Shown here: in pieces, positions 13,325 through 18,742 of the stretch | Layout: the number at the start of each line of letters is the position of its first letter | How positions within the stretch are numbered: the stretch's first letter is position 1 | Virus record (IMG/VR): IMGVR_UViG_3300043015_000506 | Span: 1 to 21,196 of that record | Source: a virus | Strand: one strand, 5' to 3' | Length of the DNA stretch: 21,196 nucleotides | The notes under the pieces: generated by a model | Databases searched by the model: none | Told to the model about the DNA's origin: nothing | The model's input: only the letters and a program-made list of their open reading frames with translations | Made by a program: the position numbers and the translations under genes

Positions 13325-13533
13325 ATGTACGTTTCAATTACAGGCTTTGGCATTTTATTAAATACATAGTCAGCGTAATCCTTATACATTCGCAGCATCA
13401 CTTCGTTTTCTTGTGCTGCTGACTGTAGCCTACGACTATTATTCTTTCCTCTTGTCCAAACTGAATGGTCGTCTGAATATTCATAATACCAATCATGACT
13501 TTGTAGTTCTTTAAAGTATTCTACTAAGTTCAT
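13321..13533 (-). CDS. Unknown 70 aa protein of T4-like phages
   Basis: The segment QSHDWYYEYSDDHSVWTRGKNNSRRLQSAAQE (about 11-42) is rich in aromatic and charged residues and resembles a short protein I recall from marine T4-like phages. The end MYKDYADYVFNKMP is helical. AAGGGAATAAAC precedes the ATG. It overlaps the genes on both sides (23 bp and 4 bp). Function unknown. Confidence 0.82.
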   Translation of the reverse strand: MNLVEYFKELQSHDWYYEYSDDHSVWTRGKNNSRRLQSAAQENEVMLRMYKDYADYVFNKMPKPVIETYI

Positions 13534-13654
13534 TGTTTATTCCCTTATGTTTAGTATAACCACGGCTTGCTGCCTTCTTACGATCTTTGTGCGTAGCAGG
13601 CTTATTGAACTTATTACAGTTCTTCGCTACTGGATTTGATTTGTTCCTTTCCAT
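13511..13654 (-). CDS. Very small basic protein (47 aa)
   Basis: ATG at 13654 opens 47 codons in a frame different from both neighbours, overlapping them by 41 and 23 bp. The sequence NPVAKNCNKFNKPATHKDRKK followed by RGYTKHK is strongly basic and looks like a conserved small T4-like protein that I recall from related phages. AAGG lies about 10 nt upstream. It could bind nucleic acid or ribosomes; no function is known. Confidence 0.68.
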   Translation of the reverse strand: MERNKSNPVAKNCNKFNKPATHKDRKKAASRGYTKHKGINNELSRIL

Positions 13655-13799
13655 TTTTTCTAAACCTTTTGTTATAACCTTTCTTAATACTTTTAGTAAC
13701 GCCTGATTTAGTCAAGTATATATACCACTTGCGACATTTAGTTAGAGCATCGTATTCTGCTCCGCCTTTTAGAGGTATTCTTTCTTTCTTCTTAGACAT
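13614..13799 (-). CDS. Basic 61 aa phage protein
   Basis: KKERIPLKGGAEYDALTKCRKWY (4-26) is a motif I associate with small conserved T4-like proteins. It is followed by basic TKSIKKGYNKRFRKNGK. Net charge is strongly positive. AAAGG lies close to the ATG. It is the first gene after a perfect sigma-70 promoter at 13836-13864, so it is an early gene. Function unknown; nucleic-acid or host-target binding is possible. Confidence 0.8.
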   Translation of the reverse strand: MSKKKERIPLKGGAEYDALTKCRKWYIYLTKSGVTKSIKKGYNKRFRKNGKEQIKSSSEEL

Positions 13800-13835
13800 T
13801 ACCTTTTATCTAAACCTTTGTATAAAAACATATTT

Positions 13836-13864
13836 ATTATAACATACTTTATTAAGAATGTCAA
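13836..13864 (-). promoter_or_regulatory. Consensus sigma-70 promoter for the 61 aa gene group
   Basis: Minus strand TTGACA (13859-13864), 17-bp spacer, TATAAT (13836-13841). Both hexamers are perfect. The start would be near 13829, 30 nt before the ATG at 13799. It sits at the end of the 148 aa gene. Confidence 0.85.
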
Positions 13865-13867
13865 TCT

Positions 13868-14314
13868 TTAGTCCCATAGGGATTCAAAATATTTGCCAAA
13901 TAAACGAAAGCCATTACTTATTCGTTCTTGTTCTATACGAAATGAGTCGTCAAACGGATTGTATCGCATAAACACTTCCTCTAGATTTACCTTACAATCA
14001 AATGCATATATCATTTCGTCTAAAATCCAATTCCACCTTTGTTCGTATTGGCCCCAAAATAATTCGTCTTGCTCTTTACTGCTAAAAAAATCACGCTGAA
14101 TTGCTTCGTTGTCAGGGGTTCCTTGTTTAGGCAGATGTGGAACATCTTCATCGTCAACTATGGGTGAACCGTGTGTAGTCTCTTTTAGCTGTTTGAGCAT
14201 AGGTAAAATAATAGGAGCAAGTGTATGGTCTATGGACCAAGTATCAAAGTCGTCTATACGAACATTAATTGTCTGGTCGCCATCAACGTTGTAATTAGAT
14301 ATTTCGACTTTCAT
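13868..14314 (-). CDS. Conserved 148 aa T4-like phage protein
   Basis: WSIDHTLAPIILPMLKQLKETTHGSPIVDDEDVPH (about 27-61) and RWNWILDEMIYAF (about 92-104) are the hallmark blocks of a protein found in many T4-like phages, with no function known to me. No membrane segment or enzyme motif. The start lies within the end of the preceding 51 aa gene (20-bp overlap), with AAAGG upstream. Confidence 0.87.
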   Translation of the reverse strand: MKVEISNYNVDGDQTINVRIDDFDTWSIDHTLAPIILPMLKQLKETTHGSPIVDDEDVPHLPKQGTPDNEAIQRDFFSSKEQDELFWGQYEQRWNWILDEMIYAFDCKVNLEEVFMRYNPFDDSFRIEQERISNGFRLFGKYFESLWD

Positions 14315-14450
14315 ATATTTCTAAACCTTTTTTAATTGCATCCAATAAAGCAGATTGAAGTAGTGCTGTAAGGACTTCATTGTCCATATCAATCTGCAGT
14401 GTTGCACTACCATCTTCGTGTTCCGTTACTTCTGTTACTACAATATCCAT
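14295..14450 (-). CDS. Conserved small acidic protein (51 aa)
   Basis: ATG at 14450 overlaps the stop of the 71 aa gene (TGATG) and the gene ends inside the next start. Sequence: MDIVVTEVTEHEDGSATLQID then MDNEVLTALLQSALLDAIKKGLE. A short beta part leads to an amphipathic helix. It resembles small proteins next to the 148 aa gene in T4-like phages. Function unknown; a partner of that neighbour is possible. Confidence 0.75.
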   Translation of the reverse strand: MDIVVTEVTEHEDGSATLQIDMDNEVLTALLQSALLDAIKKGLEIYESRNI

Positions 14451-14665
14451 CAGTAGTGTTCTATTCCTAAATGTTCGCCTTCACTAAAATGATAGCCCAT
14501 TGATATCATAAATTTTTCTAATACTTCAATCATATCATCTTTGCTCAAATCTTTTTCCATTACGTCAATGGTGATTCGTGTATTAGTTGAACTTTTATCT
14601 TCGTATGGATTGCATATCAATTGAATATAAGGTTTCTCTTCTGCGGGTTTATGATCCCAAGTCAT
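14450..14665 (-). CDS. Unknown 71 aa protein
   Basis: No family recognised. Beta-like KPYIQLICNPYEDKSS and TRITIDVMEKDLSKDDMIEVLEKFMISMGYHF suggest a small alpha/beta fold. AGGA lies before the ATG. It follows tRNA-Trp by 32 nt on the minus strand and is coupled by TGATG to the 51 aa gene. Confidence 0.76.
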   Translation of the reverse strand: MTWDHKPAEEKPYIQLICNPYEDKSSTNTRITIDVMEKDLSKDDMIEVLEKFMISMGYHFSEGEHLGIEHY

Positions 14666-14697
14666 TATTATTATCCTGTATAGTTAATGTTACTGGG

Positions 14698-14768
14698 CAG
14701 ACCAGCACGGAGTTGAACCGCAATTTTCAGTTTTGGAGACTGACGTAATACCATTATACCACTGACCT
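14698..14768 (-). tRNA. tRNA-Trp (anticodon CCA)
   Basis: Acceptor AGGTCAG/CTGGTCT (with two G-U pairs), anticodon stem TCAGT/ACTGA with loop CTCCAAA (anticodon CCA), T-loop TTCAACT, discriminator G. The next bases are CCC, not CCA, so the 3' end must be repaired or added by the host enzyme, unlike the three other tRNAs here. It lies 7 nt from tRNA-Arg(TCT). Confidence 0.9.
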
Positions 14769-14775
14769 ATAAATT

Positions 14776-14852
14776 TGGCACGCCCACCAGGACTCGAACC
14801 TGGAACCTACAACTTAGAAGGCTGTTGCTCTATCCAATTGAGCTATGAGCGC
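14776..14852 (-). tRNA. tRNA-Arg (anticodon TCT)
   Basis: Acceptor GCGCTCA/TGGGCGT, D-arm GCTCAATTGGATAGAGC, anticodon stem ACAGC/GTTGT with loop CTTCTAA (TCT), T-arm CCAGG-TTCGAGT-CCTGG, discriminator G and encoded CCA. It reads AGA, a codon frequent in AT-rich phage genes. Confidence 0.96.
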
Positions 14853-14863
14853 ATTTCCAAATA

Positions 14864-15289
14864 CTAACTCTGTTCAAACTCATTCATATATTCAATCATG
14901 AGTTTCTTCTGTAACCTTCGAGCCTCTTTTTCCCAAGGCTGTTCCCAATACGCAGTTTCGGTGTGGTCCTTACCTTTCCAATACTGTAAATTTTCTGTAA
15001 GCTCCTTACGAGCAAACTGTTTCACATGAACTAATTCATGAGCTAATGTCGACATCCAATTCCCATACAATGCGACATCAATAATAAAATTTCTCGGATC
15101 CACCGACTCGCAAAGTCCTTCACTGTGGGAGTTGTCTAAAAAGAGCTTGTGATGGAACTTAATATGAATGTTGGTACGGAGTCGATTTATACCAAGTTCT
15201 TTTGTAAAGAACTTGACTGCCATCAAGGCCTGTGCCTGTAAATTCATATCTAACTGCCCGTCGCGAGGACCCGAGAAACAAACTTGCAT
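14864..15289 (-). CDS. HELVH zincin-like (SprT-type) protein
   Basis: 141 aa with STLAHELVHVKQFARKEL near residues 80-97. HExxH with a following helix is the zinc-protease signature, here H-E-L-V-H. A third ligand could come from the HTETAYWEQPWEKEARR region near 111-127, where Glu/His are available. Similar short HELVH proteins are common in T4-like phages. Whether it cleaves protein or only keeps the fold is unknown. No signal peptide, so it would act in the cytoplasm. The ribosome site is weak and the gene starts 3 nt after the two-helix membrane gene. tRNA-Arg follows 11 nt later. Confidence 0.85.
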   Translation of the reverse strand: MQVCFSGPRDGQLDMNLQAQALMAVKFFTKELGINRLRTNIHIKFHHKLFLDNSHSEGLCESVDPRNFIIDVALYGNWMSTLAHELVHVKQFARKELTENLQYWKGKDHTETAYWEQPWEKEARRLQKKLMIEYMNEFEQS

Positions 15290-15292
15290 ATT

Positions 15293-15445
15293 TTATAATC
15301 CAAAAATTAAAAATAATATTAATAGAGAGAACAGCAAAAATGTGTTTTCCCAAACTGTCTCCGCAAGCCATAAACAAATCTTAATGACTGCGAAGAAACA
15401 AATGGCTACTACGAGAGCAGCCGCAAAAAACCAGATTAGTTCCAC
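15293..15445 (-). CDS. Two-helix hydrophobic peptide (50 aa)
   Basis: GTG at 15445 overlaps the stop of the 79 aa gene. GGAGG lies 12 nt before it, somewhat far. The product is almost wholly hydrophobic: ELIWFFAAALVVAICFFAVI, a short loop with AETVWEN, then TFLLFSLLILFLIFGL. So two membrane passes. Holin or antiholin-like in form, but many T4-like phages have such peptides of unknown role. It would be early here rather than late, which argues against a holin. Confidence 0.6.
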   Translation of the reverse strand: MELIWFFAAALVVAICFFAVIKICLWLAETVWENTFLLFSLLILFLIFGL

Positions 15446-15675
15446 TCTGGGTCGAACCCTCCTTCGTTATACGTTGGAGTCAATCCTAGCTCAATGGCTG
15501 GGTCAAACTTGTCGTCAGAATATAACGCAAAGTCTTTCATTTTCGCAAGCTTAGCAGCAGCACGTTCGTTCTTAGCGTTTTCTCGTGCTTCGGCAGTTGC
15601 CATTTCCTTTTGGTACTTTACCTTTTCCTTTTCTAGGAATTTCTTAATTTGTTCAAATGTCATTGACTTACTCAT
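15436..15675 (-). CDS. Small charged helical protein (79 aa)
   Basis: No family recognised. The first half is a long charged helix (FEQIKKFLEKEKVKYQKEMA... AKNERAAAKLAKMKDFA), likely coiled coil. The end is an extended SDDKFDPAIELGLTPTYNEGGFDPEWN. The start is coupled to the gene upstream by TAATG. Same early operon as the 110 aa gene. Confidence 0.8.
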   Translation of the reverse strand: MSKSMTFEQIKKFLEKEKVKYQKEMATAEARENAKNERAAAKLAKMKDFALYSDDKFDPAIELGLTPTYNEGGFDPEWN

Positions 15676-16007
15676 TACGCAGCCTCCATTTCATTTTCAA
15701 AGTATTCATTAACATAAGCAGATACAATCTTTGAAGTACCACCGATATGCCATCTGTATTCTTTGTTAGACATTGCTTCATAACCACCGTCGTAATCTTT
15801 CCAATTGTAAATTGTAAAAGGACGGATAGCATTGTGGTCAAAATCTTCGATATTCATTTCCCACTCAATATCGACCTTACCGTCACCAGAGGTTTCAGTA
15901 CATTGTGGATGACCAAAGACCTTGACTAGGTCTGCGTAAGATGCCTCAATATAGCCTTGAAGCGAGGTGGACACGAATGTTGTCCTTGGTTTGATTTCAT
16001 AATTCAT
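15675..16007 (-). CDS. Conserved 110 aa phage protein, unknown function
   Basis: STSLQGYIEASYADLVKVFG (about 14-33), SGDGKVDIEWEM and FTIYNWKDYDGG followed by YRWHIGGTSKIVSAYVNEYF are blocks I recall in a small protein family spread over unrelated phages; no function known. The ATG at 16028 is in frame, but GGGAG lies 5 nt before the ATG at 16007, which is preferred. A perfect sigma-70 promoter at 16041-16069 starts its transcript near 16034, making it an early gene. Confidence 0.82.
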   Translation of the reverse strand: MNYEIKPRTTFVSTSLQGYIEASYADLVKVFGHPQCTETSGDGKVDIEWEMNIEDFDHNAIRPFTIYNWKDYDGGYEAMSNKEYRWHIGGTSKIVSAYVNEYFENEMEAA

Positions 16008-16040
16008 AACAACTCCCATTGTTTTCAAATTTCAGATTAT

Positions 16041-16069
16041 ATTATACTCTATTTGGGCTATCTTGTCAA
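16041..16069 (-). promoter_or_regulatory. Consensus sigma-70 promoter for the 110 aa gene operon
   Basis: Minus strand GCTATTGACA, with TTGACA at 16064-16069, 17-bp spacer and TATAAT (16041-16046). It would drive the chain 15675-15293-14864 and the tRNAs beyond. Confidence 0.88.
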
Positions 16070-16080
16070 TAGCTAGACTG

Positions 16081-16121
16081 AAAAAAGTTCTATAATTTTT
16101 AGGAATATCCATAGAACTTTT
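16081..16121 (-). terminator. AT-rich hairpin terminator after the 61 aa Cys-rich gene
   Basis: AAAAGTTCTAT (16083-16093) and ATAGAACTTTT (16111-16121) form an 11-bp perfect stem with a 17-nt loop. On the minus strand it ends in six T residues. It lies 8 nt past the stop at 16129 and before the next promoter, so it isolates that gene. The low GC of the stem leaves some doubt. Confidence 0.65.
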
Positions 16122-16128
16122 AGTTATA

Positions 16129-16314
16129 TCAGACACCATGCGTCATATGTTCGTATGCATCAGGACAGGTATTGATGTCTTCTCCGCAACCACAGGTATT
16201 ATCCTCGTCAATATCTGGAGCTCCAACCAGAGACCTTATTTGTGCCTCTGTATACCTTTGTTCTCCATCTCTGATTGACTGTTCAGCCAACAATTTAATA
16301 TATTCATTTTTCAT
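16129..16314 (-). CDS. Small Cys-containing protein (61 aa)
   Basis: The helical N-terminus MKNEYIKLLAEQSIRDGEQRY is followed by TEAQIRSLVG and a Cys cluster NTCGCGEDINTCPDAYEHMTHGV near the end (three Cys plus two His). This could hold a zinc ion, by inference. AAAAGGAG precedes the ATG. It is a one-gene early unit with its own promoter (16348-16376) and terminator. Function unknown. Confidence 0.8.
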   Translation of the reverse strand: MKNEYIKLLAEQSIRDGEQRYTEAQIRSLVGAPDIDEDNTCGCGEDINTCPDAYEHMTHGV

Positions 16315-16347
16315 AATTTAACTCCTTTTCCGATTTCATATACAACT

Positions 16348-16376
16348 ATTCTATACTATCTCATAACGAATGTCAA
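16348..16376 (-). promoter_or_regulatory. Sigma-70 promoter for the 61 aa Cys gene
   Basis: Minus strand GGCTATTGACAT, with TTGACA at 16371-16376, 17-bp spacer and TAGAAT (16348-16353). One base off consensus in the -10. It diverges from the plus-strand promoters of the topoisomerase operon. Confidence 0.82.
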
Positions 16377-16442
16377 TAGCCAATATGAAAAAATTTGATT
16401 TTTTTCTCCTTATACAATATATAGATACCAGACGATAGTGAA

Positions 16443-16458
16443 ATTAACTATTGACATT
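16443..16458 (+). repeat. 16-bp direct repeat, copy 1
   Basis: ATTAACTATTGACATT, identical to copy 2 at 16550-16565, 107 bp apart. Each copy carries the -35 box of a promoter. The unit between them holds the structured RNA candidate. Confidence 0.85.
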
Positions 16459-16479
16459 CACAATGAAACCTGTTAGAAT
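16451..16479 (+). promoter_or_regulatory. Sigma-70 promoter P1 upstream of the topoisomerase operon
   Basis: TTGACA (16451-16456), 17-bp spacer, TAGAAT (16474-16479). It would start RNA near 16486, directly ahead of the structured segment 16492-16552. Confidence 0.82.
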
Positions 16480-16485
16480 GGTATC

Positions 16486-16552
16486 ATAATGAATTGCTGG
16501 AGAGGGTGGTAAGGCGCGAACTCGTAGAGAAGGTGCAGCCCTGAAAGCAATT
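16486..16552 (+). ncRNA. Candidate structured leader RNA or small RNA
   Basis: A purine- and G-rich island, unlike the AT-rich surroundings and free of a usable ORF. AATTGCT (16492-16498) pairs with AGCAATT (16546-16552) to close it. Inside, AGGG (16503-16506) pairs with CCCT (16539-16542), and GCGC (16514-16517) with GGTGC (16532-16536, as G-C, C-G, G-U, C-G). It starts right at the P1 transcript start and ends just before P2. No riboswitch or ribozyme class was recognised. Confidence 0.5.
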
Positions 16553-16565
16553 AACTATTGACATT
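16550..16565 (+). repeat. 16-bp direct repeat, copy 2
   Basis: Second copy of ATTAACTATTGACATT. Its first three bases also form the end of the closing stem of the RNA candidate. Confidence 0.85.
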
Positions 16566-16586
16566 GACCTTCAACTGTGGTATAAT
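16558..16586 (+). promoter_or_regulatory. Consensus sigma-70 promoter P2 for the topoisomerase operon
   Basis: TTGACA (16558-16563), 17-bp spacer, TATAAT (16581-16586). The start near 16593 leaves about 19 nt before the GTG at 16612, enough for its GGAGA site, and rules out the in-frame codons at 16558 and 16585 as starts on this transcript. Confidence 0.87.
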
Positions 16587-16611
16587 GGCAATTGATGATG
16601 GAGACAATATA

Positions 16612-18441
16612 GTGGCAACGAACACTGAACAATTTAGAATACTTACGGCACGACAGCATGTTCGTGAACGTATCGGTATGTACATGGGTTCAAGTTCTCA
16701 GGAAGACATCGAAAGATTTGTTCTTGGAGAATGGAAGAAAGCAAAGTATGTACCTGCACTATCAAAGATGGTTGACGAAATTCTTGATAATGCAATTGAC
16801 GAAGCAATTCGTACTAATTTTAAATACGCAAATAAAATCAATGTAAGCATTCGCGGTAATTCTATTACAGTGACAGATAACGGTCGCGGTATTCCTCAAG
16901 ATAAAATATTTGACGAAACAAGTAAAGAAGAACTTTTACGACCTGTTGCTGCATGGACAAGAGTTAATGCAGGTACCTCATTTGATGATGAACGAGTTAC
17001 GATTGGAACTAACGGTGTCGGCTCTGCTGCTACGAACTTCCTATCGGAATCTTTCTCAGGTAAAACTTGGTCTAATAAAAAATACATACAAGTTGATTGT
17101 AAAGATGGTGCTGATACATTAAAAATTAAAACAGGCGATAGAGCAGGTCATGGTACCGAAGTAACCTTTACTCCTGACTTTAGTTTATTTGAGGTTGATA
17201 GTTTAGAAGAACTTGATACGATTACATTAATTGAAGATCGTCTTATCAGTTTACAAATGGCTTTCCCAGAAATCCAATTTAGCTTTGATAAGAAAAGAGT
17301 TAAAGTAAAAGACATTAAACAGTATGCTGCTTTATTCAGTGATACTACAATTCTTGAGAAGACTGATAATCTGTCATACTTTATTGCACCTTCAGAGGAT
17401 GGATTTAGAACGAATAGTTTTATAAATGGTGTTAACACAAGACAAGGTGGTACTTATGTAGATGTCTTTATGAACGCTATTATAGATGAACTCGTTGTTA
17501 AAATTAAAAGACGTCATAAAGTCGAAGTATTAAAAACTACAATTAAGAGTGGTTTAACCTTTGTGATGTTTGCTAGGAACTTTACGAATCCTAAATTTGA
17601 TTCTCAAACAAAAGAAAGGTTAACGAATCCTTGGGGAGAAATCAAATCCCACATGGAATCTTGCGGTGTTCGTGATGGTGCTTGGCTTGCTCAAAAGATT
17701 TTAAATACACCTGATATTATTGACCCAATTATTGAGGCGCAGTTAGCAAAGAAACTTGCTGCAGATAAAAGAGCTGCTACATTGGCTCAAAAGAAACTCC
17801 GTAAGGTTAAGGTTGCTAAACATATATCAGCAAATAAAGATGATGCAACATTAAAGATTGTGGAAGGTGATTCTGCGATGGGATTCTTATTAAAGGTTCG
17901 CGACCCTGATAAGGTTGGAGCATTTCCACTCCGTGGTGTTATTATGAATACCTGGGATATGAAACCTGCTGAGGTATTAAAGAACAAAGAACTATCTGAA
18001 TTGGTTGCTGTATTAGGATTGGATATTAACGATCCTAATTCTGTTGACAATATGTCTTATCAACATATCGCAACATTAACTGATGCTGACCATGATGGTA
18101 TTGGACATATCAGTCCATTGCTGATTGCGTTCTTTTACAAATTTTGGCCTCGTCTGTTAACTGAACAGAGAGTAATGATTACGAGAACACCTATTATGAT
18201 TAGTTCAAAAGGTGATGAAGTTGAATGGTTCTATACTTATGAAGAAGCAAGTTCGTTTAAGAATAAGCAATCTACATATAAGCACAGATACATTAAAGGT
18301 CTAGGTTCATTAACCGAAGATGAGTATAGTACTATTATTAATTGTCCGAAGTATGATGTAGTCACAGTTGATGATGCATCAGTATTTCAAATGATGTTTG
18401 GTAAGGACAGCAATTTAAGAAAGGAGTATATGTTTGGATAA
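16612..18441 (+). CDS. 39: DNA topoisomerase II large subunit (gp39-gp60 in one chain)
   Basis: ATPase and TOPRIM subunit of the phage type II topoisomerase, used in replication fork work. 609 aa. GHKL ATPase motifs: EILDNAIDEA (56-65), TVTDNGRGIP (87-96), GTNGVGSAATNFLS (132-145). TOPRIM motifs: VEGDSAMG (417-424) and TLTDADHDGIGHI (488-500), with IKGLGSLTEDE near the end. In T4 these parts are split between gp39 and gp60; here one chain holds both. The start is GTG at 16612 with GGAGA 7 nt before it; earlier in-frame codons fall inside the promoter. It heads an operon with the gp52-like subunit. Confidence 0.95.
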   Translation: MATNTEQFRILTARQHVRERIGMYMGSSSQEDIERFVLGEWKKAKYVPALSKMVDEILDNAIDEAIRTNFKYANKINVSIRGNSITVTDNGRGIPQDKIFDETSKEELLRPVAAWTRVNAGTSFDDERVTIGTNGVGSAATNFLSESFSGKTWSNKKYIQVDCKDGADTLKIKTGDRAGHGTEVTFTPDFSLFEVDSLEELDTITLIEDRLISLQMAFPEIQFSFDKKRVKVKDIKQYAALFSDTTILEKTDNLSYFIAPSEDGFRTNSFINGVNTRQGGTYVDVFMNAIIDELVVKIKRRHKVEVLKTTIKSGLTFVMFARNFTNPKFDSQTKERLTNPWGEIKSHMESCGVRDGAWLAQKILNTPDIIDPIIEAQLAKKLAADKRAATLAQKKLRKVKVAKHISANKDDATLKIVEGDSAMGFLLKVRDPDKVGAFPLRGVIMNTWDMKPAEVLKNKELSELVAVLGLDINDPNSVDNMSYQHIATLTDADHDGIGHISPLLIAFFYKFWPRLLTEQRVMITRTPIMISSKGDEVEWFYTYEEASSFKNKQSTYKHRYIKGLGSLTEDEYSTIINCPKYDVVTVDDASVFQMMFGKDSNLRKEYMFG

Positions 18442-18742
18442 TCTTTGCTTTGATTGTGGTCTCTGTTGTAATGGTACACTATTTGATAAAGTTGACATAC
18501 CAGGAGAAGATGATTTGTTATTACCTTGTGTTAACCTAACATCAACTAACAAATGTGCAATATACGAAAACAGACCAAAGCCTTGTCAAGATTATGTATG
18601 TATAATGTTACACAACTATACAGTAGGTAAAATGACAAAGGAAAATGCGTTACGATTAATTGATGATGTAAAATCTGGAGTCGTAACAAAACAAGAATTT
18701 AAAAGAGTGGATAACAACAAGATTATAGGTAATTATTTATGA
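18434..18742 (+). CDS. YkgJ-like Cys-cluster protein
   Basis: 102 aa with eight Cys: C5-x2-C8-x2-C11-C12 at the N-terminus (CFDCGLCC), then C32, C41, C51 and C56 (CAIYENRPKPCQDYVC). This pattern fits the YkgJ/UPF0153 family, thought to bind zinc or iron. No activity is firmly known. TTG start at 18434 with AAGGAG (18421-18426) 7 nt before it, overlapping the end of the topoisomerase gene. The end overlaps the next start (ATGA). Lying between the two topoisomerase subunits, it is made with them; a function in that enzyme is only a guess. Confidence 0.85.
   Translation: MDNLCFDCGLCCNGTLFDKVDIPGEDDLLLPCVNLTSTNKCAIYENRPKPCQDYVCIMLHNYTVGKMTKENALRLIDDVKSGVVTKQEFKRVDNNKIIGNYL

Noticed and set aside
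14772-14779. TATAAATT near tRNA genes and other near-late boxes (12900, 13200)
   Set aside because: Mismatch in the box, wrong strand or inside a gene with no start behind it.
11844-14852. tRNA genes as phage attachment sites
   Set aside because: No integrase and no repeat of the tRNA ends. The gene set is of a virulent T4-like phage.
15168-15554. Plus-strand frame of 128 codons
   Set aside because: It crosses three minus-strand genes in a coupled operon and has no start signal.
16486-16552. Known riboswitch or ribozyme (cobalamin, SAM, glutamine, hammerhead, twister)
   Set aside because: The conserved cores that I can recall for these classes are not seen, so it is left as an unnamed structured RNA.
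17148-17438. Minus-strand frames inside the topoisomerase gene
   Set aside because: Antisense shadows of a well-recognised enzyme.
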